A stretch of 64,000 bases of DNA from Isoetes taiwanensis (taxonomy: Eukaryota > Streptophyta > Lycopodiopsida > Isoetales > Isoetaceae): contig JAJEKV010000037.1 of assembly GCA_021234155.1 (NCBI GenBank), positions 2,042,171 through 2,106,170 on the forward strand, written 5' to 3'. The notes under the pieces are model-generated. The model was not told the DNA's origin. It did no database searches and saw nothing but the letters and a program-made list of their open reading frames with translations. Made by a program: the position numbers and the translations under genes. Shown here piece after piece: positions 1-15,260 of the stretch (position 1 is its first letter; every line of letters starts with the position of its first letter).

Positions 1-1560
1 AGGCTATAAGCTTAGTTGGGCTGGCATGCTTAAAAATAAAAATAATTTAGACAATCATGTTGCCTAGATAAAGTTTTAATTATCATACACGAGAATTAAA
101 CATTTGCTTCTTATTCTCTTACTTGGGTTTTGCATTACCCTTACAAGTATATACCTAAGATGCATGTAAGTATACCTGAAATTAATTTATTTTTACAAGG
201 ACCTTGAAGGTCGTACATCTATCCTTGGAAGGAATTATATCCTTAACACAGTTAGTTACCATCTTAATTAAGCATTACCTTGGAATACTGCATGATCCCT
301 ACTGGGCTCCTTTAATGCATGCAATTAAATTAATTACCTTAAGATAATATTTCCACATTAACATTGTAGTGATATTGTTGCATATATTGGTTTCAATAGT
401 CTTATTTTTAACTGACCATTCTATCGAACTTTAAGGCCTTTAAAATATACCTTCTTGCAATTATCGAGGCAATACTTACACTTTAGTATTTATTCTAGTT
501 ATTTATCACATAGCTAGGGTTTATATCATCGGATCCAATATTGAACGTGTGACTCTCGTTCGCTACTTAGTTGGTATGTATCAACCTTACATGTATATAC
601 TTTGTAGTTGCTATAGTTATGATAAGATAGACAAATTCTTATTATATTTACCAGGACCCTATGAAGGTTACTTAAATGACTTTGGAAGGAATTACATCCT
701 TATGAAGGTTGAACTAAGATTTTATGCAATTATCTTACTTTATCTCGATACTAAGATATATACACAAGACAAAACTATCTATGCAGTTATTATGAATATA
801 TAATTTATTAACAAGACATTAAAGCTTATAGAATAGATGGAATGCTTTTAATGCAGGCTACTAGCTCATTCCTAGGTATGAATGCAGGCAATTGATCACA
901 ACATAAGGAAATTACGTTTTTCCCATCATGCACTCTATCTACAGTCAGATGCAAAGCCTCTCCCCACTTTGGTTGTCGCACCTGCTAAGGCTAGAATACA
1001 TCCCCCCATTGAGCTGGTGTCTGACTAAATTGGAGACGACTTGGCCATTGCATTGCTTCCATTAATTTGCTCCTCCGCTTTGGTGCAGTTGGCTACCACG
1101 TCAGTCTTGCATGCTGAAAGTCACATGGACTATCCATCTTATACTCCATCTGCTTTGGCTACTTGCGGAAGGGACTCTATTCTACAGATCGACTAATTTG
1201 ACAGCGATTCAACCCTTAAGATGAAGGTAGGTTCGGTCCAACCCCCACTTTCTTCATAAGAAAATGGTTCTTCATCTCTCTAATGATTTATTCAATGCAC
1301 CCTATCCTCTCAATTGATGTTGTCATAACATCTCAGCTATTCTATCTACCTTAAGAGGTTATATGCTTTTTACCTAACACATTAATTTGCTAGCCTTAGC
1401 TAACATATTTAACCATCTATCCATCATGTTCAACATATCTATCCCTAAGCGATGGGTTACTGAATTATTTAGAACAATTCTAAACCGCAAGGTTTTGTCA
1501 TCGTGACAATTCCTTTTGTCTCGAAAGACTATATGATTAATACTAGTAATGGTACCCAGC
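1..1560. other. AT-rich intergenic DNA, no gene seen
   Basis: No convincing coding frame, splice pattern or RNA gene was seen. Two loosely similar stretches occur, near 180-240 and 650-720; both contain a phrase close to GGAAGGAATTAYATCC. This suggests a diverged duplication inside an old repeat. Confidence 0.5.
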
Positions 1561-1590
1561 CTTGCTGGGCATAAATTAGGAACCTTTAAT

Positions 1591-3450
1591 TTCTTTCTTT
1601 TTTTATTCTCCCTTTTTTTTTTCTAACCCCGTTCTCCCTCCCTTTGCCTTCCCTTTCCCCTTTCCCTTTTTTTCTTTCTCTTTTTCTTATCAGCTTTTTC
1701 CCTTCCTTTTTATCTTTCCCCGCTCTTCCCATTTTTCCACTACTCTCTTTCCCTTTCCTTTTCCCCTTCCTCTTCCTTTTCCTTTTCCTTTTCTCTTTCC
1801 CGTTTCTCATGCATTTTTTTCGTTCTCTTTTGCTTACCTTTTCATGTTCCCTTTTCTTCCTTTCCCCACCCTCTTCCTCTTGATCACGTGCCCTTTTCCC
1901 CATCTCTTTTCCCATTTCTCTCTCCTCTTTTCCTCATGCTCTTTTTGCTTTCCCTTCTCCTTTTTCCGCTTCCCTTTTCCTTTCAACTTTCCATTCCCTT
2001 TTCATACTTTCCCCACCCTTTTGCTTTGCGATGTTCCCTTTTCCCTTTCCTTTCTCTTTTTCCCCTTCCTTTACATTTTCCCTTTCCCGTTCCCTTTCGC
2101 TTTTCATATGCCTCTTTCCATTCCCTTTTCTCAACTTTTTTTATGTACCCTTTTTCCTTCTTTCCCCATCTTCTTCCCCTTTTTCCCCTTTCCACTTTCT
2201 CCTTTCTTGTTTCTTTTTTCTTTTCCCTTTCCCATACTCTTTTTCCCTTTCTTTCTTCTATTTCCTCACCCTTTCCCTCTTCCCTTTTTCTCGTGCCCTT
2301 TTCTCCTTCCTCTTTTCCTATTCCTTGCTCCCTACCCTTTGTCTATTCTAATTTCCCCCCACCTTTTTCCTCATTTTTCCATCCTTTCCCTCTTCCTTTT
2401 TCTCGATGCTCTTTTTGCTTTCCTTTTTCTCTTTCTTCACCCTTTCTCTTTTCCCCTTTTTTCACGCCCTTTCATTTTTTCTCTTTTTCTCGTTCCCTTT
2501 TCCCAAGTTCTCTTTTTCCCTTTTCCCCCTCTCTTTTCCTTTTTACTTTTCTTTTTCCCATAGACTTTGCAACCTTTTCTTATTTTCCCTTACCTTTTTC
2601 TCCTTTTCTCACCTTTACTTCTTACCCTTCTCATGAATTGCTCTTTTTCCGTTCCCTTTCCCCCTCGCCTATTCTATTCCTTTTTCTATTTTCTTTTATC
2701 TTTCCATTTTCCTTTTCTCCTTCTCTTTCCTTTTTCCTTTTACCTTTCCTTTATTCCTTTTCCTTTTTCCCTTTTCCCTTTTCCCTTTTCCCTTTCATCT
2801 TTTTCCTTTTTCCTTCCCCTCTTCCTTTTCCCTTTTCCCTTTTCCCTTTCATCGTTTTTCCTTTTCCCTTCCCCTCTTCCTTTTCCCTTTCATCGTTTTT
2901 CCTTTTCCCTTCCCCTCTTCCTTTTCCCTTTTCCCTTTTCCCTTTTCCCTTTCATCGTTTTTCCTTTTCCTTTTCCCTTTTCCCTTTTCCCTTTCATCGT
3001 TTTTTCCTTTTCCCTTCCCCTTTTCCTTTTCCCTTTTCTCTTTTCCCTTTTCCCTTTCATCATTTTTCCTTTTCCCTTCCCCTTTTCTGTTTCCCTTTTC
3101 CCTTTCATCGTTTTTCCTTTTCCCTCCCCCTTTCCTTTTCCCTTTTCCCTTTTCCCTTTTCCCTTTTCCGTTTTCCTTTTCCGCTTTTCCCTTTTCCCTT
3201 TCATCTTTTTTTCCTTTTCCCTTCCCTTTTCCTTTTCCTTTTCCTTTTTCCCTTTCATAGTTTTCCCTTTTCCCTTTCATCGTTTTCCTTTTCCTTCCCC
3301 TTTTCTTTCCCTTTTCCCTTTCATCGTTTTTCCTTTTCCTTCCCCTTCCCTTCCCCTTTTCCCCTTTTCCCTTTCCCCTTTCCCTTTCCCCTTTCCCCTT
3401 TCCCCTTTGCCTTTTCCCTTTTCCTTTTCCTTTTCCTTTTTCCATTTCCC
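1591..3450. repeat. Polypyrimidine tract of about 1.9 kb
   Basis: The plus strand is almost entirely C and T, built from variants of CCCTTTTCC. From about 2,760 onward a higher-order unit appears, in which TTTCATCG recurs roughly every 35-70 bases between pyrimidine runs. Long open frames on both strands (Phe/Ser/Pro/Leu-rich on one, Lys/Gly/Glu-rich on the other) follow from this composition and are not genes. Such mirror-like homopurine/homopyrimidine DNA can form triplexes. Confidence 0.9.
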
Positions 3451-4184
3451 TTTCATATTGAAGCCATAGTCAAGATGAAATTTTAGTTGAAGACACGCAC
3501 ACATCATCTCCACCATTGGTCAATCAAATCCTCGACCGTCCAATTTAGGGTGCGGTCCATTACACAACATTATAATATAAGATTATATTCTAGAGATTTC
3601 CCCCTTTCTTGGTTATTTACTCTCGTGGAATATTCCTATCAATTGAATTGATGTCATCAACAAGTTGGCCAGACTTATTAGATTACTTCTTTTCATTCGG
3701 TTGGATTATTCCTTGGAGGTACTAGCTTTATACATGGTCAACAAGTATCCTAGTAATGATTCCTTCTTAGCGAAGTGATCAATCTCACGAAATGGATTCA
3801 ATACATTGGATGCCTGCTAACGATCATGTATATTTTAGTTATGCATTTCCTTCCCAATCATTGATGCTTAGCTCAACTTGGGGCAAACCTTTTACAAGAT
3901 TATCTAGAAATCAATCTTGTTAATTTGGGTTTTTCCGGTTTGGCCAAAAACTTTTTTGGAATTTTTTTAAAGCCGATTTCGTATGATTTTTGGGTTTCTA
4001 CCTGCCGGAAAAACTTACTGATTTTCCAAAAATCGTTGCTATGGTTTTCTTTCCTTATTTTCATCTGGCAAGAGTGCATGCTGAGGAACCGACATGTATC
4101 GCCGTGGCCCACGAGGATATGTTAAAAAGAAATTGGCAAGCTGAGGCAAGGCATTTGTCTATTTTTATCTGATTTTTGTTGCAG
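3451..4184. other. Probable intron or upstream region of the RING-H2 gene
   Basis: No coding frame here resembles a known protein. The stretch ends with a pyrimidine-rich run and the acceptor TTTTTGTTGCAG immediately before the first recognised exon. Confidence 0.35.
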
Positions 4185-4736
4185 ATTGATTGGAAACAGG
4201 GGTTCTTCATGGCAGATGGTGAAATCCAAGGGGACCTACCCGTTGCCCGTGGACTTGGAAGTGGGGAGGGCTCTGCTGCAGTTGTAGTGCCTCGCTTGAC
4301 CATCAATCTTTCTGGAGGGTCCTCAATAGCCGGTTCTGAAGTCACATTGGAGTGGGCTGGAAATGGGAGATTGTTCTTGAAAACATCCAAGACTACTATG
4401 CAGTGGGTGGAAAAACGTTTTGAGGAAAAGGGAAAATACGAGGTCAAAGATGCAGGGACTGTCAGAAATTATGGCATAGTGATATTGCCTTATGCTGAAG
4501 GCCTTGGCAAAGGTGGAATTCCAGGATTTGGTGTACCGAGCCCGGAGGATCATGGTGCAAGCTGTGATGTTATTATGGATGAAAAGAAGGCTATGAGGGG
4601 AAGTTTAAAAGAAGATGGGAGGCAACGACGCAGGCGCAGGAAGAAAGCAATTGAGATGGTGTGTAACATATGCCGTCAGAAGATGGAACCTGGGAAGGAT
4701 GTAGCTACTCTTTTAAATTGCACGAATCTGCAAATG
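4185..4736 (+). CDS. RING-H2 E3 ubiquitin ligase-like protein, first recognised exon
   Basis: Open frame of 184 codons, phase 0 at both ends, between acceptor GTTGCAG and a candidate donor ATG|GTCTGT. The first methionine in frame is at 4,209, so either translation starts there or an upstream exon exists. The N-terminal part is Gly/Ser-rich and unassigned; a basic patch (RQRRRRRKK) lies about 30 residues before the exon end. The exon ends with CNICRQKMEPGKDVATLLNC, which looks like the first half of a RING finger (C-x2-C plus a further Cys). The second half, with HVFHSNC and CPEC, lies in phase in the exon at 12,735. RING-H2 proteins transfer ubiquitin from an E2 enzyme to substrates. The intron between the two exons is about 8 kb because of an inserted repeat. 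The gene could be functional, or it could be cargo of the Helitron ending at 17,825. Confidence 0.6.
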
Positions 4737-5539
4737 GTCTGTCATAGCAGAAATTGGAGAGGGATGAGAAGTTTAAAATTTCTTCAAACAATTTTTCTGT
4801 GTTGATTGCAGGTGTAGGTTAAAGTAGACTAATTACTTATATTGAGAAAGATGCATCTAAAAATTCCAGATATACAAGTACTAATATTATCTGGTGTATT
4901 GCATACATAAATGATTATGCAACATCATTAGCATGGTAACCATTTTGAGCAATTTACATTTCCAAAGCAATACTATGGTTTATCATATTTTCTATTTATT
5001 CTGCGAAAGGACTCGCGAGAGACACAAAACCGGGGCTTGTCATTCATCACAGCAGCAGTATACAATGTTTGGAAGAGAGAGGGGTAGCCGACCATAGGAA
5101 CAATATCGGACTACCCCATAAGAAAATATGCCAAGGCAATATAGAAGGGCAATGGCGACAACTTCTCATCGGGATAAAAAACCCCGCCCTTTCGGGTTTT
5201 CGAGGAAAACCCTAATGAGAAATGGTCGCCACCAACCTCGAATGTGTTGCCTGGAGAACAGAGAGAAAACGGACGAGAGCGAAGGCGAACATAGAGCACG
5301 ACCCCAGACAATGGTGAAAAACCCCGAAGGTAACGAAGAGGAGGACGAACAGAAACGCGATAGGTCCCCAGCAACTGGCGGAATATACGAAAATCTGCAA
5401 GACCAAAGAACTCCCAAAAAAAAAAAAAAAAACACCCGTAACGGTTAGAACCACAAAACAAGCATAGCCATAAAAAGAAGCTGGATCAACAAAGGACCGA
5501 AGAGACGAGAAATAAAAATAGGTAGAAAAAGAACATAAC

Positions 5540-5725
5540 AAGAAAAGATAGCATCACCCATAGGGTGGAAAAAGCATCACCCAGCGGGTGGAAAATCACT
5601 ATATCAAAATATGCCTCACCCTCAAGGTAGAAATAAATAGCATCACCCACAGGCGGAGAATAATACAGTAGAATGCGAAGGAAACAACAACATGGAAAAG
5701 CCACACCCACAGGTGGAGAACACAA
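5540..5725. repeat. Repeated CACCC..GGGTGG mini-palindromes
   Basis: Within the insertion, units of the form ATCACCCAYAGGGTGGA recur four times or more at intervals of 30-60 bases. Related units recur near 7,257-7,300 and 8,910-9,010. Each can fold into a small hairpin. Confidence 0.55.
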
Positions 5726-6198
5726 AAGTGCATGAACAAATAAAAATATATAAATGAAAAAGAGGTATATGCCCACGCAACAAAAGGGGGGGAAGGAAGC
5801 TGAGAACGAAGAATGCCGCCGCGGAGAAGACGCCGATAACCAGTAGCGAAACGACAATGGCCTAATATTTTCTCGTCCTTTCCCAGAATGGCGATCCGAT
5901 GGCTCGGATCGATGGGATTCTGGGAAAGGACTCGCGAGACACAAAAACCCTCCGACTACCAAAGGACTTCCTCCACTATAAGCCCGGCCGCGCGACACCT
6001 CCAAGTGTTGAGTCTGATCATGCTGGCACATAGCCCGGAGTGAGAAGAAGAAGAGCCGCCAGGTGGCGGTGAGCACGCCTCGTATGGAACTCATGTGGAA
6101 CTCCCCGACAAAGCTGAATGCTGAAGCCTCCTCCGACGAAATAATGAGTACCATACTGGGATGGATTTAAGCCGATAGTCAGAAGACACTCCTGTCCA

Positions 6199-6960
<762 letters not shown>

Positions 6961-7689
6961 GAAGAGGTTGTAGACTAGGTAAAGTGACAGATTAAAAATA
7001 AAGCTAGGGCCATATATAGGGTCTGAAATACTAAAGCAAAAAACAGTAGTGGACATGATAAAAAAACACAATGACAATCGGAAGGGACATGATAGAAAAA
7101 TAAGAATGCCTGTTGAAATGTAAAATATAAAAGAACGCCTAATGGTAGGGCCGAATGAATGTGCATGACGGCGAAGCGGCAAGCTGCACAATAACTCAAA
7201 TCGATGTGAGCGATTAGTAATGAGGAAATCAACAATACATGAAAAAGAGAAGATAGCATCACTCGTAGGGTGGAGAAAAAGCGTCAGCCAGCGGGTGGAA
7301 GAAAAACCAGGATAAATACAAATTCGCGCCCCCGTCGGGGGGGAAAGAAACAACACCACCCACAAAAAATAGTTCAAGAGAAACTCATGTCACAAAATTG
7401 CAAAAACGCACTATTTGGCACCTCTAGACATAGCTAAATAGCAAATATGATAAATAATAATAGCACAATGCACGATGATATCCCCATACACAGTGAACAA
7501 AGAGCTCAACGGCTAGCTAGAAATGTATGCCCTGGCAAATGATGCATAAGGATAGCATAATGCACAATGCACAATGATAGCACAATTTATAGTGAAAAAA
7601 GATCTCAACAACCAGCTAGAAAGGAATTCCCCAAGACAACTAGAATGCGACAAGACGAGCACCCTCCCTGGATGTGTCTAGGAAGTTCT

Positions 7690-7775
7690 TATATGAATGC
7701 AGATCACGGACTCGTGTCCGTGGAGGTTTTCCCATCTGAATACAGATCACGGACTGAAGTCCGTGCATGTGTAGC
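7690..7775. repeat. Pair of CACGGAC palindromes
   Basis: Two hairpin-forming units, CACGGACTCGTGTCCGTG and CACGGACTGAAGTCCGTG, are preceded by near-identical text (GAATRCAGAT) about 50 bases apart. The stems are conserved while the loops differ. Confidence 0.7.
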
Positions 7776-8099
7776 CCGACACATAGACAATAAGACAAAG
7801 AAGAAACTCAACCTAGGGCAATGTGTAAGCTGTATATACAAAATATTCAAATCCAAGTATAAGTCCAAACCCAAATACATAATATACATATAAGAAATTT
7901 AGCTACAACGAACAAAGAGGTGGAAAACAGGTCGCAAAATACTTTAATTCCAAGAACAGAGAATGCAACTTCATGAAGCAACAAAATAATTGTGCTAATA
8001 CAATGAACAAAGGAACCAACAAACACTAAAGCTCCTGGATGATCATGCCAAAAAAGAAGAAAAATCTTAAACGCAACCCCAAATATTCCACTCCACGTA

Positions 8100-8720
<621 letters not shown>

Positions 8721-11700
8721 CCATTCATCACAAGATAGATAGAAAAATAAGAACGCCTGTTGAAATGTAAAATATAAAAGAACGCCGAATCATAGGGCCG
8801 AATGAATGTGCATGACGGTGAAGCAACAAGCTGCACAACAACAAGCACTCAAATCGATGTGAGCGATTAGTAACGAGAAAAATCAATAATACATGAAAAA
8901 GAGAAGATAGCATCCCTCGGCGGCGGAGAAAAAAGGCACCCAAAATGGAAGAAAAAAACCATGATAAATAGAAATTGGCGTCCCCATCAGGGTGGAAAGA
9001 AACAGCACCACCCACAAAAAATAGGGAACAACCACCAAAATTGAGCCAAACTTATTCTAAAGTCATGTAAACACCAAAATGCGATATCTATCGATAACAC
9101 CACGTATACAAACTCAAACCAAACAAGATAAATCCAATCTTATGTCTAGATGTAAACATGGGTAACGCAAGACAAATAGGAAATGTAGCCTGGAAACAAC
9201 TTGGTCGAGAGCTATGACCAAAAAAAAAAAAAAAAAAAAGTATGAAAGGAACATGAAATTCAATATCTAAATAACGAAGATAGATCGTCGGATAGAAGCC
9301 AGAACATCCCAAGATAAGGTACCCTTATTGCATACCCCAGAGGCATAGGGAGAAGTAAAACTTTTAACTAACAATACGCTAAAGTTGGCAGAAGGTTCCG
9401 AATATTGCCCACAAAAACAACTCAACAGTGAAGATGACCTTCCCTAAAAGTGAGAAGACCGCTATCAAAATAGATCACGTGAATGCAACCTAGGGATAAT
9501 AGCAAGGGAAACAACAAGAGTGACGAAAACATAAGGTGCCAGAGATGAAAAGGACAATAGATGTAGAATAATATGCCATAAGGACCAGAATCGCCCCATA
9601 TTCAAAAAGCAATATACCCGTGCAAAAATACACCTCATGGAAAAACGCATTAATTATCAAGTGAAACCCATGCAAATGCACCCATAAGTTCAAAAGGCCA
9701 AAGCTCTCCCATTATCCTAAAGAAATTCCAAACCAACGAGAAAGAAACATGTCTAGACAAATTGATTATGTAACAAGATGAATCTTAACAAATGACCCCA
9801 AAATATTACGCTAAGGAGTACGAAATGAAATGCACATGGGAGCAAATGCAGCAAATAGGAAACATGCGAAAACCACATTTGCACAATGAAAATCCCAAGG
9901 TCTATCCGTATGTGCCAAGCTAGAAACCTGCCAAGAGAAGTTACCTTAATTGTTGCGTAGTAATGTGTTCAACCTCAAAAGCACAAATGAGAATGAACCG
10001 AAGAGAATAAAAGAGCACCACAAGATTAAAAATTTAACATTGGCAAGTCCCAAATGCTGTCGGGTGGTGAAGTTGACAAAAAGGCAACATAAGCTAGACA
10101 CGAGAAAAAGGAAAAATAAAAATAAAGATGTGCTCCAAAGAGCAAAAGACCACAAAAAAGGCCAGAGTAACAAACGCGATGCAATAGTGCAATGAGTTAA
10201 GAAATGTAGGGTGTAAATAGAAGATAAAATATGAAAGAAACAAGATGGACTAAACGGAATGAATATGGGTATGCATATAGTAGAATAGAGGAATTCCAAT
10301 AAGCCAAAAGTTGAAGGATGCGATGCCAAGCACGTAAGGAAATACCAATACAAAGCCCCATAAGTAAAGAGGAATATGTGATGAACGTAAGCTCTAAGGT
10401 AAATGAACAAAAGGAGAAAGGACAAGCGAGCCCGATCACGGACATGGAGAAGGCACATGCCAGAGATTGGAATGGCAAAGGAGGCTGGAGAAGTGACGTG
10501 TAGCAACTTACAAGGGAACTAACACACGATAAAGGTGTAAAGCCATAATAAACTGAAAAGAGTCGATTGTGAAAATAAAAATGTGGGGGTTGACAATAAC
10601 CGAGGAAGTAGTTGGAAGTTGAAATTCTGGGATATGCCTGTGATGGCAAACTGGAAACTAAAAACCAATAGCACCAATACGCCTGTGACGGCAAACTTGG
10701 AAATCGAAAAACGAATACTGCAGGAAAAGAATTACCCTAAACATGCACGATGGTAAAGAAAAAGAAAAGGTTGCAATTAATTACCTTAAACATATACGAT
10801 GGCAAAGAAAAAGAGAAGTTTACAATTGCAAGAGACAAGAATCGAAACTGAATCTATAGGATTGCAGGCAAACAGCCCTACCAAGCAGATAAAGCCCTAT
10901 ATTGCATTAAAATTACCCGATTTGCTATATAAAGGTGAAATCACTGTAACAACTGAAGAAAAAATCCTACAAGAAGAGGCTGCGACGGCATGTAAATCGG
11001 CTGGCTGCATGCAAACGGCAAATGATTCCACAGGACTACTCTGACGAAGCACTATCGCTGCTAGAAGCTTCTGGAAGACCATTTGCTGTTGTGACAAGAA
11101 GCAGATGGCAGATGTATGTAGAATAGACAAACCTGTGGGCGTTGATTCGAACAGACCTGGCATAATGTAGAATTTGAAAAGGATAGCAAAAATTTCACAA
11201 GCGTCCATGGCAAATCGAAAAGTGCGCTGCCTAAAGGAGGGAACAACACAAATATAGATAATCCGGTAGAAATTGAACCGATATATTCCATACACCGGAT
11301 GTTGCCCGTCTGGCTATTTGCTGTATGCAGAATGTGCTGCCCGATCCAAATCCAACAGTAGAATAACGCGTGAAGCAGGAAAGAATATGTCAGAATGAAG
11401 GAAGTAAGCGATTGGGACTTGGGAATGGATATGCCGCATCGGAATCAACCGGAAAAACCCAGCAAATCTCTAGAAAGAACTCCATCCGTTGTGGGCCGAT
11501 CCAGTAAAGCATGAATCGAGAGGGAACAGAGGATAAGTGGATAATGCATGAATGTAATAATGCATGAATCGAGATATAACAATGGAAGAATGCATGAATC
11601 TAAATCCAATCACAGAGATACCCGATGTTATACTGAATTCTGTCAGTCATGAGAACACCATCATCCGCTACATTTCTTTGGAGCATTCCAGAGCGAAGAG

Positions 11701-12734
11701 GACGAGGTCTAAATGCACCACCATGGCCCATTCTGCCACGGCCACCTCGGAGCTTGAAACCACCTGAAAGACCTGAGGAGTTATGCAACGGTTGCTGTCA
11801 ACAGCCAATAATAACATGGTAAAAGCGGGTGCAATCCATGCTAAAAACTCCACCGGCCAGGAAAAAGCAATCTGCATCAGCATGCTGCCGAATTCAGTGG
11901 TGAAGACTCCACGTGGATGGAGTTGAGCTACAAAACCGAATAAGAAGAAAAATACAAAGAAGAGGTTTCAATTGGATTAAGTAGATCCCAGATTCGAATA
12001 GCAAGAGAGCAGCCATCGTTGGACTCCAATTGAGCGCAAAGAGAGAGGCCCCTTGCATAGGAAGAGCCCGAAGATACCACCAAAGTTCGTGCAGAGGATA
12101 AAAAGAAAAGAAACCTGCCAAGGTGAATGGAAAACTCCTCCAAGTGGACCTCCCGCGGCAACCGTGAAAGCTCCATATGCACAGGACTTAGGACAGCAAT
12201 GCCATACCATGCATGCAAGACAAAGAACAAAACCACGAAAGCAATTTAGAGGTTCTAAACCTACGGCTCCTACATGAAAATGCATGCAGGAGAAGCCCCC
12301 CTCACAAGCGTAAAAAACATCATCAATCTACACTGCAATAAGAAGATGAAAAACCTCGCAGAATCATAAGTCAGTGCATCCGAAAGAAACCTCATGTGAA
12401 AAAGGAGAAGGCGAGGAAAAAGCAGAACAGAACATGAAGGCATGGAAAAACAGAACAGCTCGAAGCATGGATATTGTTGTTGAATCCTGTGCCAGGACTG
12501 TGGCGAGGAAGAAACAGAACAACCCGCGAAGGAATTGACATTGAGGATGCATAAGGAGGGTAGAAGGAAGAGGACCATGATGACGAGTATGGAGAATGAA
12601 GCCACGAGAACGAAGAATGCTGCTGTGAGAAGACGCCGATAACCAGGCGGAAAACGACAATGGCCTAATATAGGCGCTCGTCCTTTCCCAGAATGGCGAT
12701 CCGATGGCTCGGATTGATGGGATTTATTCTGCAG

Positions 12735-13007
12735 GCATTTCATGTTTTCCACAGCAATTGCTTGATTGCGTGGATTTTGTTTTTTGAATCGAAAGAGTGG
12801 ATGGGGCAACCGTTGACTTTTGCTAACAGTAATCGACGAAGTCCTCGCATGGCTTTGGAAACTATGGGTTATGCTTTGAATATTCAGCAACAGGTTAAAG
12901 GAGGTAATTTGAACAAAGTAAATGATCCAATCTTTTGCCCAGAGTGCCAGGACACAGGCGTAAGAGTCAATGGGCAATTGAAACAGCCACGTTATAGACT
13001 GGCACAG
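12735..13007 (+). CDS. RING-H2 E3 ubiquitin ligase-like protein, second recognised exon
   Basis: Ninety-one codons in phase 0 between acceptor TTATTCTGCAG and donor CACAG|GTATTT; no stop interrupts the join with the exon at 4,185-4,736. It opens with AFHVFHSNCLIAW, the usual H-x-F-H-x2-C-x3-W core of a RING-H2 finger, and closes with FCPEC, the last Cys pair. The gap of about 60 residues between these halves is longer than in common RING-H2 proteins. The third zinc-ligand Cys is displaced, being in NC at the previous exon's end rather than two residues before the His, so the exact splice choice is uncertain. Later exons were not identified with confidence before 17.8 kb. Confidence 0.6.
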
Positions 13008-14240
13008 GTATTTTATATGGGTGTTTATAGACAATAGTTAGCTATTTTGATTGTTGTTGCTGACAGAGCATGCAAGTCTGATAGAGTAATTATTATCTTA
13101 AGAGTTATCTGAACCCGAGGAGCTCTTTAATGACCTGAGTCAGCTTCCTTTTGAGCCCAGTCAACCGGAAGCAGGCTATTCTTGATTATCATGCAACTCA
13201 ACTACGTACATCATATTTACTTCTAATTGCAGATACCTTGCATGTTTTCCTTTGTCCCTTGGTTGTTATGCATCTTTAAGAAATCAATTTGCCAGAATAA
13301 ACCTACAGCTCATGCTCAAGGTTTCATGGTAATTTTCTGCCATTGGGATTTGCAATGATGACCATGAGTTCAAAAACAAGCAATATGGACATTATTCTTT
13401 ATTTTCTTCTAGAGGTAATTGTTCTTTATTTGGCCCATAGATGAATAGAGCCTTTATCTTATCGAATGCTGCACAGATTATGGAATTTAACTATTTGCAT
13501 CACCTCTGCAGCCTTCAACGCCACTAGATTTGAGTAGCACAGACCCTTGAAGCTCTTATATTTAGATTTGACATTTTAGGCCATGCAAATATATAATCCG
13601 AGAAGTGCTAATGCAATGGCTATTAAGTAGCCACAGCAAAATATCAATGCCTTTGAAAGATATGCATCTTTAGATTTGCTTGGCTTCAATATTGCATGCT
13701 CTTTTGATCTTTCACAACATTGTGTCCATCTTCTTTAAAGATAGATCAAGGTATAAATATTTCTTTTGAGAGTGTGATCATGTATTCGAAAGGCATTGTA
13801 GATGTATTTAGCTCCATGTGGTGTATGATGTTAGAACAATGGGTGTATTTCCTTTTCCAATATCTTGATTCATTTGGTTTGGAACTTCTAACATTCGGCT
13901 TTGATGAGTTTTGTTCTTTCACATGACTTTAGTTTCACATGCTTCCACTCCAGAGTCTCCTTAAATTGCCTCCATGTGCTGGCTCCATTAGGCTCGGGAA
14001 TTCAATCTATAGGCAATGTCTGATATAATTTTCATGCTTGCACTTATGGAATTCAATTTATTTCTTATATAGTTTTGAGATGAGATATACATCTTTATTG
14101 CTCAGATCTCTATAGCATTTGTCTGGCTTATCTGGTTTATCTGACTTTGGTTGCAAATTGGTGATTTACTTGAGGGTTTCATTATGCTCATGCTTGGCCC
14201 ATGGCAGGCATCACTATTATGATGAGCCGCATTTGATTTT

Positions 14241-14326
14241 TGGAATCCATAGATTCGGTTCTAGCAAGTCAATTCCGGCTCGCCTCTAGAATCCATAGAT
14301 TCGGTTCTAGCAAGTCAATTCCGGCT
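14241..14326. repeat. Tandem duplication, period 48 bp, two copies
   Basis: The phrase CCATAGATTCGGTTCTAGC and its following 19 bases occur twice, starting near 14,241 and 14,289, almost unchanged. Confidence 0.85.
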
Positions 14327-15184
14327 TGCCAGGTAATTTCTTTCTCAGATAATTAAATCTTTACCATCTTTGCCTTCTTTGTTTATAAGCCAAGTGCATT
14401 GTTTTGTCATTTTTAGGAGATGGTAGACCTGAATGTGATGCAGATACATTAGATTCTTTGCTTGCCAATTTCCTTTCTGTTTATCAAATTATTGCTACCT
14501 TGGATTTATTGTAACAATTATGCCTGTTATTCTGAATTCACGTAAATTGTATTAAGACAGTTGGTTGCCTAGAATTGTCAAGGTGCAATCTGCAATGAGT
14601 GGTGGATGATGGAGTTCATATATAATAAATGGTGAGTCTACTAAAAGGGAAATGTAGGTCACCTTTGAGTAGCTGGCCTATTATATGGCTGTATACTTTG
14701 AGCGTGACTCCTTTTGAAGCAAATATAATAAGAAAATATCCATGGCATATTTTAAGATGCAAGAACATAAGAAACACCTGTTAAACAGACCATAACAATG
14801 CTGTAAGTGCTTTTCTCAACAGAAAGTTCTTCAGATTTATTCCTAAGACTCACTCACCCTATGAGTTTATTCTGCTATAGGTTGGAAAGATAGAGCCAGA
14901 ATAGAACATACATAGGGAGAGGATTGTGGAGGCCGATGCCACATCTCTGGTATCAAGTGGCACAGATCAAATTTGGGAGCTGCTTCTATTTGGCTGAGTT
15001 GCTTTGGATGCAGACTGATACCCTGGGTGTTTTTTATGTAAATGTGAACAAGAAAAAAATGTGCAGGTTTTCTCCATCTATCCATACAGTTACTTAACTT
15101 AGCTTTTATTTCATTAAGAGCTTTTGAGATTCTATTTTGTAAGCGTTGAATCCAGATTGTAGAGACAAGAAGAGCCACACGAGA

Positions 15185-15260
15185 TAACCATGGTCTGTAT
15201 ACTGTTCTACCTTCATTCTTTCTAACCATGGTCTATATACTGTTCTACCTTCATTCTTTC
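15185..15260. repeat. Tandem duplication, period 38 bp, two copies
   Basis: A unit beginning AACCATGGTCTGTATACTG occurs twice in succession with a single main difference. Confidence 0.85.

Noticed and set aside
1586-3516. Long open frames rich in Phe/Ser/Pro or Lys/Gly/Glu on both strands
   Set aside because: They are the unavoidable reading of a polypyrimidine tract that lacks stop codons; no frame has a non-repetitive domain.
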